Below, in pieces: positions 38,143-47,483 of a DNA stretch of 64,000 nucleotides. The first letter of the stretch is position 1, and every line of letters starts with the position of its first letter. Made by a program: the position numbers and the translations under genes. Location of the stretch: contig NZ_CP059139.1 in the NCBI RefSeq assembly GCF_014109765.1, positions 2,360,001 to 2,424,000 of the forward strand, read 5' to 3'. The stretch is from Pseudomonas berkeleyensis. Its GTDB lineage: Bacteria; Pseudomonadota; Gammaproteobacteria; Pseudomonadales; Pseudomonadaceae. Below the pieces are notes generated by a model. It made no database searches and was not told the DNA's origin. It saw nothing but the letters and a program-made list of their open reading frames with translations.

Positions 38143-40266
38143 GTGAAACGTCATATCGGGGGAGTGTCCGACATCTTGCCGCAGGGAGGAGGCAAAACTG
38201 CACTATGGGCGCTGGGGGCGGCGCTGGCTTGCCTGGGCGGCACGGCTCAGGCTGCAGAGGAGGGTAGCGATGCGCGTCTGGCCACGGTGGTGGTCGAGGG
38301 CGGCAAAGCCAGTGAGGTAGAGAAAGCCAGGGTCGAACTGGAGAAGGTCGCGGGTGCGGCACGTGTCGTCGATAACCAGGAGGTGGAGCGGGGCAGGGCG
38401 CAGAACGCCGAAGACGTACTGGCGCTGCAGCCCGGCGTTTTCGCCCAGGCCACCAGCGGTACCGGGGCGAACAAGATTTCCATCCGTGGTTCGGGCCTCA
38501 ATACTTTCTACCAGGGCTACGTCATGGGCATCAAATTCCTCTATGACGGTTTGCCCATCACCGGGCCGGGCGGTACCCAGGAAGACCTGCTGAACATGGC
38601 GGCCGTCGACCGTACCGAGGTGCTCTATGGTGCCAACGCCTTCTCCCATACCGCGCTGTCACTGGGTGGCGCGATCAATTTCATCACTCACACCGGCCGC
38701 ACATCGCCGGGCGCCTATGCGCGTCTGGACTTCGGACCATTCGGCTATCGCAAGCAGCAACTCAGCTATGGCGGAGTGTCCGGCGATACCGACTATTACA
38801 TCTCCGTGCTGCACAACGAGCGTGACGGTTATCAGGACGACACACCGAACAAGGGCAGGGACTTCATCGCCAATTTTGGCCATACCTTCAATCCCAAGCT
38901 CGATACCCGCCTGACTATTCGCTATCGCGAGGAGAAGCTGCTCAATGGCAGTACGCTGACCAAGGCGCAGATCAAGGATGATCCGACCCACAACCGCCTG
39001 TTGTCGGATCGGCGCAAGGACGGCACGACCCTGATCGGCAGCAAGACGACCTACCGTTTCGATGATGACTCGCGTCTGGAAATCGGCCTGGGCGTCAACG
39101 ACTATCCGTTGCTCAACGGTTGGCGCTACGCGGCAACGGCGCAGGACTGGCGCTCGACCGACGTCAATACCGTGTTGCGCTACCTGCGCACCGATGACCG
39201 TCTGTTCGGCCTGCCCAGCGATACCACGCTGACGTTCAGCGATACCCGCCTGGTGCGTGGTGACGTCAAGGGTTATCGCCGCAGCGACTGGCAAAAGGTG
39301 CGCTACACCGATTACAGCGGCTCGCGCGATACCGTATTCGCCCTCGGCAACGAGCTGCACCTGGACGACCAGTACACGCTGTCCACCGGCCTGTCACTGA
39401 TCAACATCGACCGTACCGCGCGCATCAAATACTCGAACACGGCCAATACCAGCACCTTCCCGGACAACGTCAGCTACAACGAATGGCACGTGGCGCCACG
39501 CCTCGGCCTGAGCTACCAGCTCAACCCATCGGTGCAACTGTTCGGTAACGTCAGCCGTTCCATCGACCCGCCCGTTACCTGGCAGCACGGCAGTACCGCC
39601 AATGCCTATTTGCGCCCGCTTGATCCGCAGAAGGGCACCACGGTGGAGTTTGGCGTGCGCGGCTCGGCCGGGATCTTCGACGGCAGCCTGTCGGTCTATC
39701 GCTCCTGGATCAGCGATGAGCTGCTGACCGTGATCATCACGCCGGCGACTCAGACCACTGACGCGGTTACGGCCAATGCCAATGCCAGCGATACCATCCA
39801 CCAGGGTATCGAGGCCGGTCTGGACACGCGTCTGTGGGAAAGCGCGCGGGGCGATCAGGTCATCCTGCGTCAGGCCTACACCTTCAACGATTTCTTCTAC
39901 CGCGACGATGATGCGTTTGGCAGCAACGAGTTGCCCAGCCTGCCGCGCCATTACTACCAGGCCGAGCTGCAGTATCGCCACCCGGCCGGGTTCTACGCGG
40001 GCGTCAACCTGCGCACGGCATCGAGCTACTACGTCGACTACGCCAACACGCTCAAGGCGCCGTCCTACACCCTGTGGGGCGCCAAGGTCGGCTACGACGA
40101 TCCGGGCGAGCGCTGGAGCGTCTACCTCGACGCCCGCAACCTGACCGACGAGCACTACGTCACCGCAGCGAACACCGCCTACGACCTCAGGGGCGTGGAC
40201 TCGCCGAACTTCTATGTCGGTGACGGTTTCGGCGTGTACGCCGGGATTTCCTATCGCTTCCACTGA
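38143..40266 (+). CDS. TonB-dependent outer-membrane receptor 1
   Basis: This 707-aa receptor has a signal peptide (cleavage near AQAAEE), a plug domain (about 48–165, with RVVDNQEVERGRAQNAEDVL and KISIRGSGLN) and a 22-strand barrel ending in an aromatic residue-rich terminus (ISYRFH). It starts with GTG after AAGGGGAA. It takes up an unknown ligand across the outer membrane using TonB energy. Its own sigma-54 promoter and the following binding lipoprotein suggest an organosulfur substrate. It is a close paralogue of receptor 2 (42557). Confidence 0.88.
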   Translation: MKRHIGGVSDILPQGGGKTALWALGAALACLGGTAQAAEEGSDARLATVVVEGGKASEVEKARVELEKVAGAARVVDNQEVERGRAQNAEDVLALQPGVFAQATSGTGANKISIRGSGLNTFYQGYVMGIKFLYDGLPITGPGGTQEDLLNMAAVDRTEVLYGANAFSHTALSLGGAINFITHTGRTSPGAYARLDFGPFGYRKQQLSYGGVSGDTDYYISVLHNERDGYQDDTPNKGRDFIANFGHTFNPKLDTRLTIRYREEKLLNGSTLTKAQIKDDPTHNRLLSDRRKDGTTLIGSKTTYRFDDDSRLEIGLGVNDYPLLNGWRYAATAQDWRSTDVNTVLRYLRTDDRLFGLPSDTTLTFSDTRLVRGDVKGYRRSDWQKVRYTDYSGSRDTVFALGNELHLDDQYTLSTGLSLINIDRTARIKYSNTANTSTFPDNVSYNEWHVAPRLGLSYQLNPSVQLFGNVSRSIDPPVTWQHGSTANAYLRPLDPQKGTTVEFGVRGSAGIFDGSLSVYRSWISDELLTVIITPATQTTDAVTANANASDTIHQGIEAGLDTRLWESARGDQVILRQAYTFNDFFYRDDDAFGSNELPSLPRHYYQAELQYRHPAGFYAGVNLRTASSYYVDYANTLKAPSYTLWGAKVGYDDPGERWSVYLDARNLTDEHYVTAANTAYDLRGVDSPNFYVGDGFGVYAGISYRFH

Positions 40267-40342
40267 CCCGTGACGACGCTCCATCCGGAGCGTCGTCGAC
40301 CGTGGGCGGCTCTGATTGCCCACGGTTGATGGAGAGAACCCC

Positions 40343-42028
40343 ATGCTGAAAATTGCTGTAGCGACACATCGGCTGCTCGCCCTGGCGGTGCTGACGATCC
40401 TGACCGGTTGTGGTGACGCGCCTGATGAGCAGACGAGCGATGCGGCGCCAGAGCAGGCGTTCATCTACCCGGCCAGCGACTATTTCGAACAGACGCCGGG
40501 CAAGCCCGGTGGCACGCTCAAGGTCTCGGTCGCGCTGGATACCGGATCGCTCGATCTGCACGCCATTTCCCATACCAATGCCCAGTGGCTGGGCAGGCTG
40601 ATCTACGACAACCTGGTGTACCTGGATGATCAGGGGCGCATCACGCCCTGGCTGGCCAAGGCTTGGGAGGTGTCCGAGGACGGCAAGACCTACACCTTCC
40701 ACCTGCGCGACGATGTGACCTTCAGCGATGGCGCGAAATTCAACGCCGAAGCGGTGCGCATCAACCTCGAACACATGCGCGACCCCGCGACCAAGTCGCC
40801 CCTCGCAGCGGCTTACATCGCACCGTACATCGACGGCGAAGTGGTGGATGAATACACCTTTCGCGCCAACCTGCGCGAGCCCTATACGCCGTTCCTCAAC
40901 GTGCTGGCGCAGTCCTGGCTGTCCATGCAGTCGCCGAAAGCCATCGTGGAGAATCCCAAGGCACTGGCCGAGGCGCCGGTGGGTTCGGGGCCTTTCGTGG
41001 TCGAGCGCTATACCCGCCAACAGGGTATTCGCCTGGTGCGCCGTGAGGATTACGCCTGGGCGCCGGATTTTCTGCGGCATCAGGGGCCGGCCTATCTCGA
41101 ACGCATCGAGCTGGATTTCGTTCCCGAGGCGCTGATCCGCTACAGCTCGCTGGCGGCCGGGCAGTACGACTTCACCACCGATGCGCCGACGCAGAATGCC
41201 GCGGCGATCCGTGCCGTTGATCGGCTGCGCTTCGACAGTCGCATCCGTCAGGGCAACCCCAATCGTGGCATCACCTTCAACACCGAAAAGTTTCCCTTCG
41301 ACGATGTGCGCGTGCGCAAGGCCTTCGCCCTGGCGGTAGATCGCGAGGGTATCGTGCGTATCAGCGGTTTTGGCGAGTTCAAAGCCAAGAGCGATTACCT
41401 GGCCGCCAATACCCGATATTACGACCCGGCGTTCCAGGCAGCCCTGCAGTTCGACCCTGATACGGCCAATCGTTTGCTCGACGAGGCCGGCTGGGGTGAG
41501 CGCGATGTACAGGGCTATCGGGTACGTGATGGTGTGCGCCTGAGTGCCGAGGTGCTGGCAGCCGAGGGTTTGTATCCGCTGACCGATCTGGTGGCGATCC
41601 AGGCCGACGTGAAGAAAGTCGGTTTCGAGCTGCGCATCGACCAGTTGCCGCCGCTGCATATCCTCGACCGGCGCGCCGCCAACGACTACCAGGCAACCGG
41701 CGCCGGGGTGTGGCACACCAACACGCCGGACGGCCTGTACATCCTCTATCACAGCAACGAGATCATTTCGTCGCGGCGTATCGGCCAGAACACGGCACGG
41801 TTGCGCGATGCCAGGCTCGACGAATTGCTCACCGAGGGTCGAAGTTCCCAGGATGAAGCGCGTAGTCGGCAGCTATACAGCGAGGCGCAGCAGCGCCTGA
41901 CCGAGCTGGTGCCAGCCGTGCCGCTTTACGAGAACTACAGCCTGACCGCGCATGGCCCGCGGGTACGCGGTGTGGTCTACGACACCTCTCACAACACACC
42001 GGTGTTCACCAGCGTCTGGCTGGAGTGA
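40343..42028 (+). CDS. ABC transporter substrate-binding lipoprotein 1 (family 5)
   Basis: This 561-aa binding protein has a lipobox (ILTGC, Cys about residue 23), so it is a lipoprotein. It carries the family-5 signature (NAEAVRINLEHMRDPATKSPLA region) of DppA/OppA/GsiB-type proteins. It starts 76 bp after receptor 1 and is probably co-transcribed with it. No permease follows, so it likely shares the permeases encoded farther right. It is similar to lipoprotein 2 (44797). GGAGAGAACC precedes the ATG. Confidence 0.88.
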   Translation: MLKIAVATHRLLALAVLTILTGCGDAPDEQTSDAAPEQAFIYPASDYFEQTPGKPGGTLKVSVALDTGSLDLHAISHTNAQWLGRLIYDNLVYLDDQGRITPWLAKAWEVSEDGKTYTFHLRDDVTFSDGAKFNAEAVRINLEHMRDPATKSPLAAAYIAPYIDGEVVDEYTFRANLREPYTPFLNVLAQSWLSMQSPKAIVENPKALAEAPVGSGPFVVERYTRQQGIRLVRREDYAWAPDFLRHQGPAYLERIELDFVPEALIRYSSLAAGQYDFTTDAPTQNAAAIRAVDRLRFDSRIRQGNPNRGITFNTEKFPFDDVRVRKAFALAVDREGIVRISGFGEFKAKSDYLAANTRYYDPAFQAALQFDPDTANRLLDEAGWGERDVQGYRVRDGVRLSAEVLAAEGLYPLTDLVAIQADVKKVGFELRIDQLPPLHILDRRAANDYQATGAGVWHTNTPDGLYILYHSNEIISSRRIGQNTARLRDARLDELLTEGRSSQDEARSRQLYSEAQQRLTELVPAVPLYENYSLTAHGPRVRGVVYDTSHNTPVFTSVWLE

Positions 42029-42114
42029 GTGTTGCGCGCTGGGGGACAGTTTTCCCGGCGCGCATATTCCCCCCACGTGAGGGCTATGTAGGGCGTGAGC
42101 ATCAACGGCTTTGG

Positions 42115-42193
42115 GTAGGGTACGCCGCGCGCACCAGGGCTTTCGCGGAGTCGGTGTTGCGGCGGCTGCTTCGGTGCGCACGGTGCACCCTAC
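42115..42193. repeat. REP-like inverted pair
   Basis: GTAGGGTACGCCGCGCGCACC and its approximate inverse GGTGCGCACGGTGCACCCTAC face each other across 37 bp. It lies in the 528-bp gap before receptor 2; the rest of that gap is AT-rich promoter sequence without a gene. Confidence 0.75.
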
Positions 42194-42495
42194 GGGAGCC
42201 CATCGGGCTGCGTGCAATGCGCATCTCTGGCGATGATTCTCAAACACTTCCTGCCTCTATCCGAAATTAACTTCCTGCCACTCGGTGGTTGATTGGCGGC
42301 CGTTATTCGCCTGTGCATGCAGTTGTTCTTGTTGAATTTAAATTGCAGTGCGAATGCAAAGTTTAAAGATGAACAAGCATATAACCGAAATCACTGTTCG
42401 TGGCGAAACAGTGGTTCAGCAGAATGCCATGAGGTGGTAGCTTTTGAATGTTCTTATATTTTTATAAGTATCTGTTTTTGAATGATTTTATGTTT

Positions 42496-42511
42496 TGGAA
42501 CGACCCTTGCT
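42496..42511 (+). promoter_or_regulatory. Sigma-54 promoter of receptor 2
   Basis: TGGAACGACCCTTGCT has a perfect -12 (TTGCT), one mismatch in the -24 block and exactly 10 bp between GG and GC. The predicted start is about 35 bp before the ATG. Confidence 0.82.
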
Positions 42512-42556
42512 AAATAGGTTTTGTAGAGCGCTAGAAAGATAACAAGAAGCTCGAAA

Positions 42557-44737
42557 ATGAATCTGTCTGAGCATAGGAGTAGCAGCGTGCGCTGGTTATC
42601 TTTAGAGGGGAACGGTGGGGCTTTTGCAGGTGGCATCAAGCCACTGTGGAAGGCGGTAAGTATTGGCACATTGTTGATGTGCGGGGTCAACTTGGCTTTG
42701 GCGGCGGAGGTGGCGGCCAATACCGATACCCGGCTGGAAACCGTGGTGGTGAAAGGGGAGAAGAAAAGCGAAGCGCAGCAGGCCGAGGCCAGGCTGGAGG
42801 AAGTTGCCGGCAGCACCAGCGTGGTGGACAACGCCGAGGTGGAGAAGGGCCGTGCATCCACGCTGGAGGATGTGCTGGCATTCCAGCCGGGTGTGATCGC
42901 CCAATCGGCTGGCGGAAACGATGCGATCAAGATTTCCATCCGTGGCTCGGGCGCCAACGCCTCGCCCGGTTACTTCCGTGAAGGAGTCAAGTTCCTCTTC
43001 GATGGCCTGGCGCTGACCGGCCCAGGCGGCACCCCCTACGAGCTGCTGGAAACCTCCGGCGTGAACTACACCGAAGTGCTGCGCGGGGCCAATGCCTATG
43101 ACTACACCGCGCTGTCGCTCGGCGGCGCGATCAACATGGTCACCCACACGGGCTATACCTCGCCAGGTAACTACGCCCGCTTCGAGGCGGGCAGCTTCGG
43201 CTGGCGCAAGCAGCAACTGAGTACCGGTGGCGTGGAGGGCAATGCCGATTACTACATCAGTCTGAGTAACTCCGAACGTGACGGTTACCAGGACTACACC
43301 TTCACCAAAGCCAAGGGCGTGGTATCCAACTTCGGCTACCGCTTCAGCCCCAAGCTCGATACACGTCTGATCGTGCGCTATCGCGAGCAGTACCACGAGA
43401 ACTCCAGCACCCTGACACGCGGTCAGCTCAAGGATGACTCGACCCAGGCCAACCCGACCACCGTGGCGCAGCGCGGCGATTCGACCAAGAACGGTTCGAT
43501 CTGGGTCGGCAGCAAGACCACCTACGCCTTCGATGACGACTCCAAGCTGGAGCTGGGGCTGGTCTACCACAACTACAGCCAGATCCTCGGCAAGAAGAGC
43601 CCGGCAACGCCCAACCACTGGCAATGGCGCGACCTGAACACCTCGCTGCGTTACCTGCGCAGCGACCAGTGGTTCGGTCACCAGAGCAATACCACCTTCG
43701 CCTTCAGCAATACCCTGCATGATCGCGCCGAGGTCAAGACCTACAGCGGCACCACGCGGGCACTGCTCAAGGACACCCGCTACAGCGGTTCCTTCGATAC
43801 CGTATTCTCGGTCGGCAACGACCTGGAGCTGACCGAGCGACTGTGGCTGACCAGCGGCCTGTCACTGGTCAACATCGTGCGCGACGTGGATGTGGAGTTT
43901 TCCGACCGGGCCAACGTCAGCCCCTTCCCGCAGCACTACAAGTACGACAACTGGAGCCTCGCGCCACGCCTGGGCCTGCGTTATTACCTGACTCCGGATA
44001 TCCAGCTGTTCACCAACGTCAGCCGTTCCATCGATCCGCCCAGTGCCTGGTCGATCTCGCCGTCCGGCCCGACCAACAACTACACCAAGACCCTGGTGGA
44101 GCAGAAGGCCAATACCTTCGAGGTGGGTATCCGTGGTTCACAGGGCATCTTCTCCGGCAGCCTGGCGCTGTACCGCTCCTGGGTTCACAACGAGTTGCTC
44201 AACGTCGAGGTGATTCCGGCGACCGGCCTGACTCCGGCAGTGACGTCCACCAACAACGCCAGCCCGACCATCCACCAGGGCATCGAAGCGGGTCTGGATA
44301 CCGAGCTCTGGCAGGGCACACGTGGCGACAGCCTGGTGCTGCGTCAGGCCTACACCCTGAACGACTTCTACTACCGCAACGATGACACCTTCCGGGCCAA
44401 CGAGCTGCCGGGCTTGCCCAAGCACATCTACCAGGCCGAGCTGAAGTATCAGCACCCAAGCGGTTTCTATGCCGGGGTGGATGTACGCACGGCATCGAGC
44501 ACACCGGTGGACTACGCCAACAGCTTCTACGCCCCGTCCTACACCGTCTGGGGCGCGAAGTTCGGCTACGAGGAGCCGGGCCAGCGCTGGCAGGTGTTCC
44601 TCGACCTGCGCAACCTCACCGACGAGGACTACGCCACCGCGGTCCTTCCGACCTACAACGCCCGTGGCAACGATGCGGCAGCGCTGTACGTCGGCGATGG
44701 CTTCGGCGCCTTCACCGGCGTGGCCTTCCGCTTCTGA
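42557..44737 (+). CDS. TonB-dependent outer-membrane receptor 2
   Basis: This 726-aa receptor has an extended signal region (cleavage near LALAAE), a plug (about 60–180, with SVVDNAEVEKGRASTLEDVL) and a barrel terminating in VAFRF, the classic C-terminal Phe for barrel assembly. It aligns with receptor 1 along its length, so the two are duplicates. It is followed at 59 bp by binding lipoprotein 2 and an ABC permease, and preceded by a sigma-54 promoter. The ligand is unknown; sulfur-containing organics are inferred from context. Confidence 0.88.
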   Translation: MNLSEHRSSSVRWLSLEGNGGAFAGGIKPLWKAVSIGTLLMCGVNLALAAEVAANTDTRLETVVVKGEKKSEAQQAEARLEEVAGSTSVVDNAEVEKGRASTLEDVLAFQPGVIAQSAGGNDAIKISIRGSGANASPGYFREGVKFLFDGLALTGPGGTPYELLETSGVNYTEVLRGANAYDYTALSLGGAINMVTHTGYTSPGNYARFEAGSFGWRKQQLSTGGVEGNADYYISLSNSERDGYQDYTFTKAKGVVSNFGYRFSPKLDTRLIVRYREQYHENSSTLTRGQLKDDSTQANPTTVAQRGDSTKNGSIWVGSKTTYAFDDDSKLELGLVYHNYSQILGKKSPATPNHWQWRDLNTSLRYLRSDQWFGHQSNTTFAFSNTLHDRAEVKTYSGTTRALLKDTRYSGSFDTVFSVGNDLELTERLWLTSGLSLVNIVRDVDVEFSDRANVSPFPQHYKYDNWSLAPRLGLRYYLTPDIQLFTNVSRSIDPPSAWSISPSGPTNNYTKTLVEQKANTFEVGIRGSQGIFSGSLALYRSWVHNELLNVEVIPATGLTPAVTSTNNASPTIHQGIEAGLDTELWQGTRGDSLVLRQAYTLNDFYYRNDDTFRANELPGLPKHIYQAELKYQHPSGFYAGVDVRTASSTPVDYANSFYAPSYTVWGAKFGYEEPGQRWQVFLDLRNLTDEDYATAVLPTYNARGNDAAALYVGDGFGAFTGVAFRF

Positions 44738-44796
44738 TCATGCGGCGGCGGGGGGAACTCCGCCGCCGTTCACCGGTTTCATCAGGAAATTGCGTC

Positions 44797-46554
44797 ATGC
44801 AACGAAACACACGCGAAGTTCCAGGCAAGCGGGCTGTCAGCGTCGGAGCCTGGCTCGCCATCGTGCTGGGCAGCTTCTGGCTGCTGGCCGGCTGCTCGCC
44901 CAGCGAGGAGCCATCGAGTGCCTCCGCTACGGCTGAGCCTGCCCCGGCGGCCCAGGTGGTCGATGGTGTGCTCAGCTATCCGGCCAGTGACTATCACGAG
45001 CAGGTACCTGGCAAACCGGGCGGCACCCTGCGTGCCTCGGTGGCGCTGGATACCGGCACCTTCGACGTGCACTCCATCGCCCATGGCAACGTGCAGTGGC
45101 TGGGGCGCATCCTCTACGACGCCCTGGTCTATCAGGACGAGCAGGGGGCCATTTCGCCCTGGCTGGCCAAGTCCTGGGATATTTCCGCGGACGGCACCGT
45201 TTACACCTTCCACCTGCGTGATGACGTCACCTTCAGCGACGGTACGAAATTCAATGCCGAAGCAGTGCGGGTCAACCTCGAGCACATGCGCGATCCGGCC
45301 ACCAAGTCGCCGCTGGCCGCTGCCTACATCGCGCCTTACGTGCAGGGCAGGGCGGTCGACGAATACACCTTCGAAGCGACGTTGCGCGAGCCCTATTCGG
45401 CGTTTCTCGACGTGCTGGCGCAATCCTGGCTGAGCATGATTTCGCCGAAGCAGATTCTCGAAGACCCGAAGTCCATCGCCGAGAAACCCATCGGCAGCGG
45501 CCCCTTCGTGCTGCACAGCTATACCCGCGAGCAGGGCGCCAGCTTCGTGCGTCGCGAGGACTACAACTGGGCGCCAGCGGTCACCCGGCACCAGGGGCCG
45601 GCCTACCTCGAGCGCATCGAGTTGACCTTCGTGCCCGAATCGATGATTCGCTACAGCTCGCTGCTGGCCGGTCAGCACGATTTCACCCTGGATGCGCCAA
45701 CGCAGAATGCTGCGGCGATCCGCGCCAATCCCGAACTGGTGCTGCACAGCCGCATCCGCAAGGGCAATCCATTTCGCAGTGTGACCTTTAACACCGAGCG
45801 CTTCCCGTTCGATGACGTGCGGGTACGCAAGGCGCTGACCCAGGCCATCGACCGCGAAGGCCTGGCCTGGGTGATCGGCTTCGGCGAGTACCAGATCAAG
45901 AGCGATTACCTGGCGATCAACACGCGCTTTTACGATCCCTCGTTCACCGAAGCCTTGAAGTACGACCCGCAGGCTGCTGCCCGCTTGCTCGACGAAGCCG
46001 GCTGGAGCCAGCGCGATGCCGATGGCATCCGTATCAAGGATGGCCAGCGCTTGAGCGTGAAGCTGCTGATGAGCGAGAACCCGGCGTTTCCCAGCAGCGT
46101 GGCGGTGGCGATCCAGTCCGACGCGCGCAAGGCTGGCGTGCAGATCGAACTGGAAGTGCTGCCGCTGGCGCAGACCACCGAGCGCCGTTACGCCGGTGAT
46201 TATCAACTGCTGGGGGGCGGCTACTGGCACAGCAATACCCCGGATGGGCTGTTCATGCTCTACCACAGCGCATCGATTCCCACCGACAAGCTGCTCGGGC
46301 AGAACGTCGGCCGTCTGCGCGACGAAACCCTCGACCGCCTGCTCAGCGAAGCGCGGCGCAGCATCGACCCCGAGCGCCTGCAGCAGCTCTACTCGCAGGC
46401 GCAGCAGCGCCTCACCGAACTGGTGCCCGCCGCGCCATCCTATGAGAGCCACCACATCGTCGCGCATCAGGCCTATGTCAAAGGGCTGATCTTCGATACC
46501 TCGCACAACACGCCGTTCTTCACCAGCGTCTGGCTGGACAAGGAGCGGCCATGA
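44797..46554 (+). CDS. ABC transporter substrate-binding lipoprotein 2 (family 5)
   Basis: This 585-aa lipoprotein (lipobox LLAGC, about residues 30–34) has the family-5 fold markers (KFNAEAVRVNLEHMRDPATK) seen in glutathione/dipeptide binders. It is clearly homologous to lipoprotein 1 over the full length. Its stop overlaps the start of the permease gene (ATGA), placing it in an import operon. CAGGAAAT lies before the ATG at 44797. Confidence 0.9.
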   Translation: MQRNTREVPGKRAVSVGAWLAIVLGSFWLLAGCSPSEEPSSASATAEPAPAAQVVDGVLSYPASDYHEQVPGKPGGTLRASVALDTGTFDVHSIAHGNVQWLGRILYDALVYQDEQGAISPWLAKSWDISADGTVYTFHLRDDVTFSDGTKFNAEAVRVNLEHMRDPATKSPLAAAYIAPYVQGRAVDEYTFEATLREPYSAFLDVLAQSWLSMISPKQILEDPKSIAEKPIGSGPFVLHSYTREQGASFVRREDYNWAPAVTRHQGPAYLERIELTFVPESMIRYSSLLAGQHDFTLDAPTQNAAAIRANPELVLHSRIRKGNPFRSVTFNTERFPFDDVRVRKALTQAIDREGLAWVIGFGEYQIKSDYLAINTRFYDPSFTEALKYDPQAAARLLDEAGWSQRDADGIRIKDGQRLSVKLLMSENPAFPSSVAVAIQSDARKAGVQIELEVLPLAQTTERRYAGDYQLLGGGYWHSNTPDGLFMLYHSASIPTDKLLGQNVGRLRDETLDRLLSEARRSIDPERLQQLYSQAQQRLTELVPAAPSYESHHIVAHQAYVKGLIFDTSHNTPFFTSVWLDKERP

Positions 46555-47483
46555 GCATCCTGCAGCGTGTCATCTGGCGTCTGCTGGCCGGCGTGTTGGT
46601 GCTGTGGGGCGCGGCGACGCTGACGTTCATCGGCCTGAACCTGACCGGTGGCGATCCGGCGCTGGCGATTCTCGGTGGGCCGGAAGCCATGCCGACGCCG
46701 GAGGTGCTGGCGCAGGTGCGCCAGGAATATGGCCTCGATCAACCGTTGATCGTGCAATACGGCCAGTACCTGGGGCGCCTGGCTCAGGGTGATCTGGGCG
46801 AGTCCTACCGTCTGCGCATTCCGGTCACTCGCGCCATCGGCGAACACCTGGGCGCCACCCTGCAACTGGCCTTCCTCGCGGCCCTGGTGGCCGTGCTGCT
46901 GGCCATCGTCGTCGCCGTGCTGACCGCGCGCCGCAAACCCTGGGTCGCTTCGCTGTCGTCGGGTACCGAGCTGGTGCTGTCGTCGATGCCGTCGTTCGTG
47001 CTCGGCATCCTCCTGTTGCTGGTGTTCTCCTTCCAGCTGCGCCTGCTGCCGCCGACCGGCTCCAGCGGCTGGCGCACCCTGGTACTGCCGACCCTGACTC
47101 TGGCACTGCCGGTGGCCGCAGTGCTGATCCAGGTGCTGCGTCAGGAGCTGGAGGACATCCTCGAACAGCCTTTCATCATGATGGCCCGCGCGCGCGGCCT
47201 GTCCGAGGCCGGCGTACGCCTAGGGCACGCCCTGCGCCATGCGCTGATCCCGCTGGTGACTCTGTCCGGCTTCATCCTCGCCAGCCTGCTCGGCGGCGCG
47301 GTGATCACCGAGACCCTGTTCGCCCGTCAGGGCGTCGGCCGGCTGATGCTCGATGCCGCCAACGGCAAGGACGTGCCCATGGTGTTGGGCATCACCCTGC
47401 TGGCGGCACTGATTTATGTGGTGGTCAACCTCGTCGTCGACCTGTTGCTGCCACTGATAGACCCCAGGGTAAACGCGCGATGA
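46551..47483 (+). CDS. ABC transporter permease, DppB/GsiC-like
   Basis: This 310-aa inner-membrane permease of the peptide/nickel importer type has about six TM helices, the N-terminal WRLLAGVLVLWGAATLTFIG start and the EAA loop (RARGLSEAGVRLGHALRHAL). It is coupled by ATGA overlaps both to the binding protein upstream and to the SfnB-like gene downstream. Its DppC-type partner is encoded 3.9 kb away at 51386, beyond three enzyme genes. Confidence 0.92.
   Translation: MSILQRVIWRLLAGVLVLWGAATLTFIGLNLTGGDPALAILGGPEAMPTPEVLAQVRQEYGLDQPLIVQYGQYLGRLAQGDLGESYRLRIPVTRAIGEHLGATLQLAFLAALVAVLLAIVVAVLTARRKPWVASLSSGTELVLSSMPSFVLGILLLLVFSFQLRLLPPTGSSGWRTLVLPTLTLALPVAAVLIQVLRQELEDILEQPFIMMARARGLSEAGVRLGHALRHALIPLVTLSGFILASLLGGAVITETLFARQGVGRLMLDAANGKDVPMVLGITLLAALIYVVVNLVVDLLLPLIDPRVNAR

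Noticed and set aside
44782..46506. Minus-strand ORF of 574 codons opposite lipoprotein 2
   Set aside because: Antisense shadow; the plus strand encodes a well-supported binding lipoprotein with lipobox.
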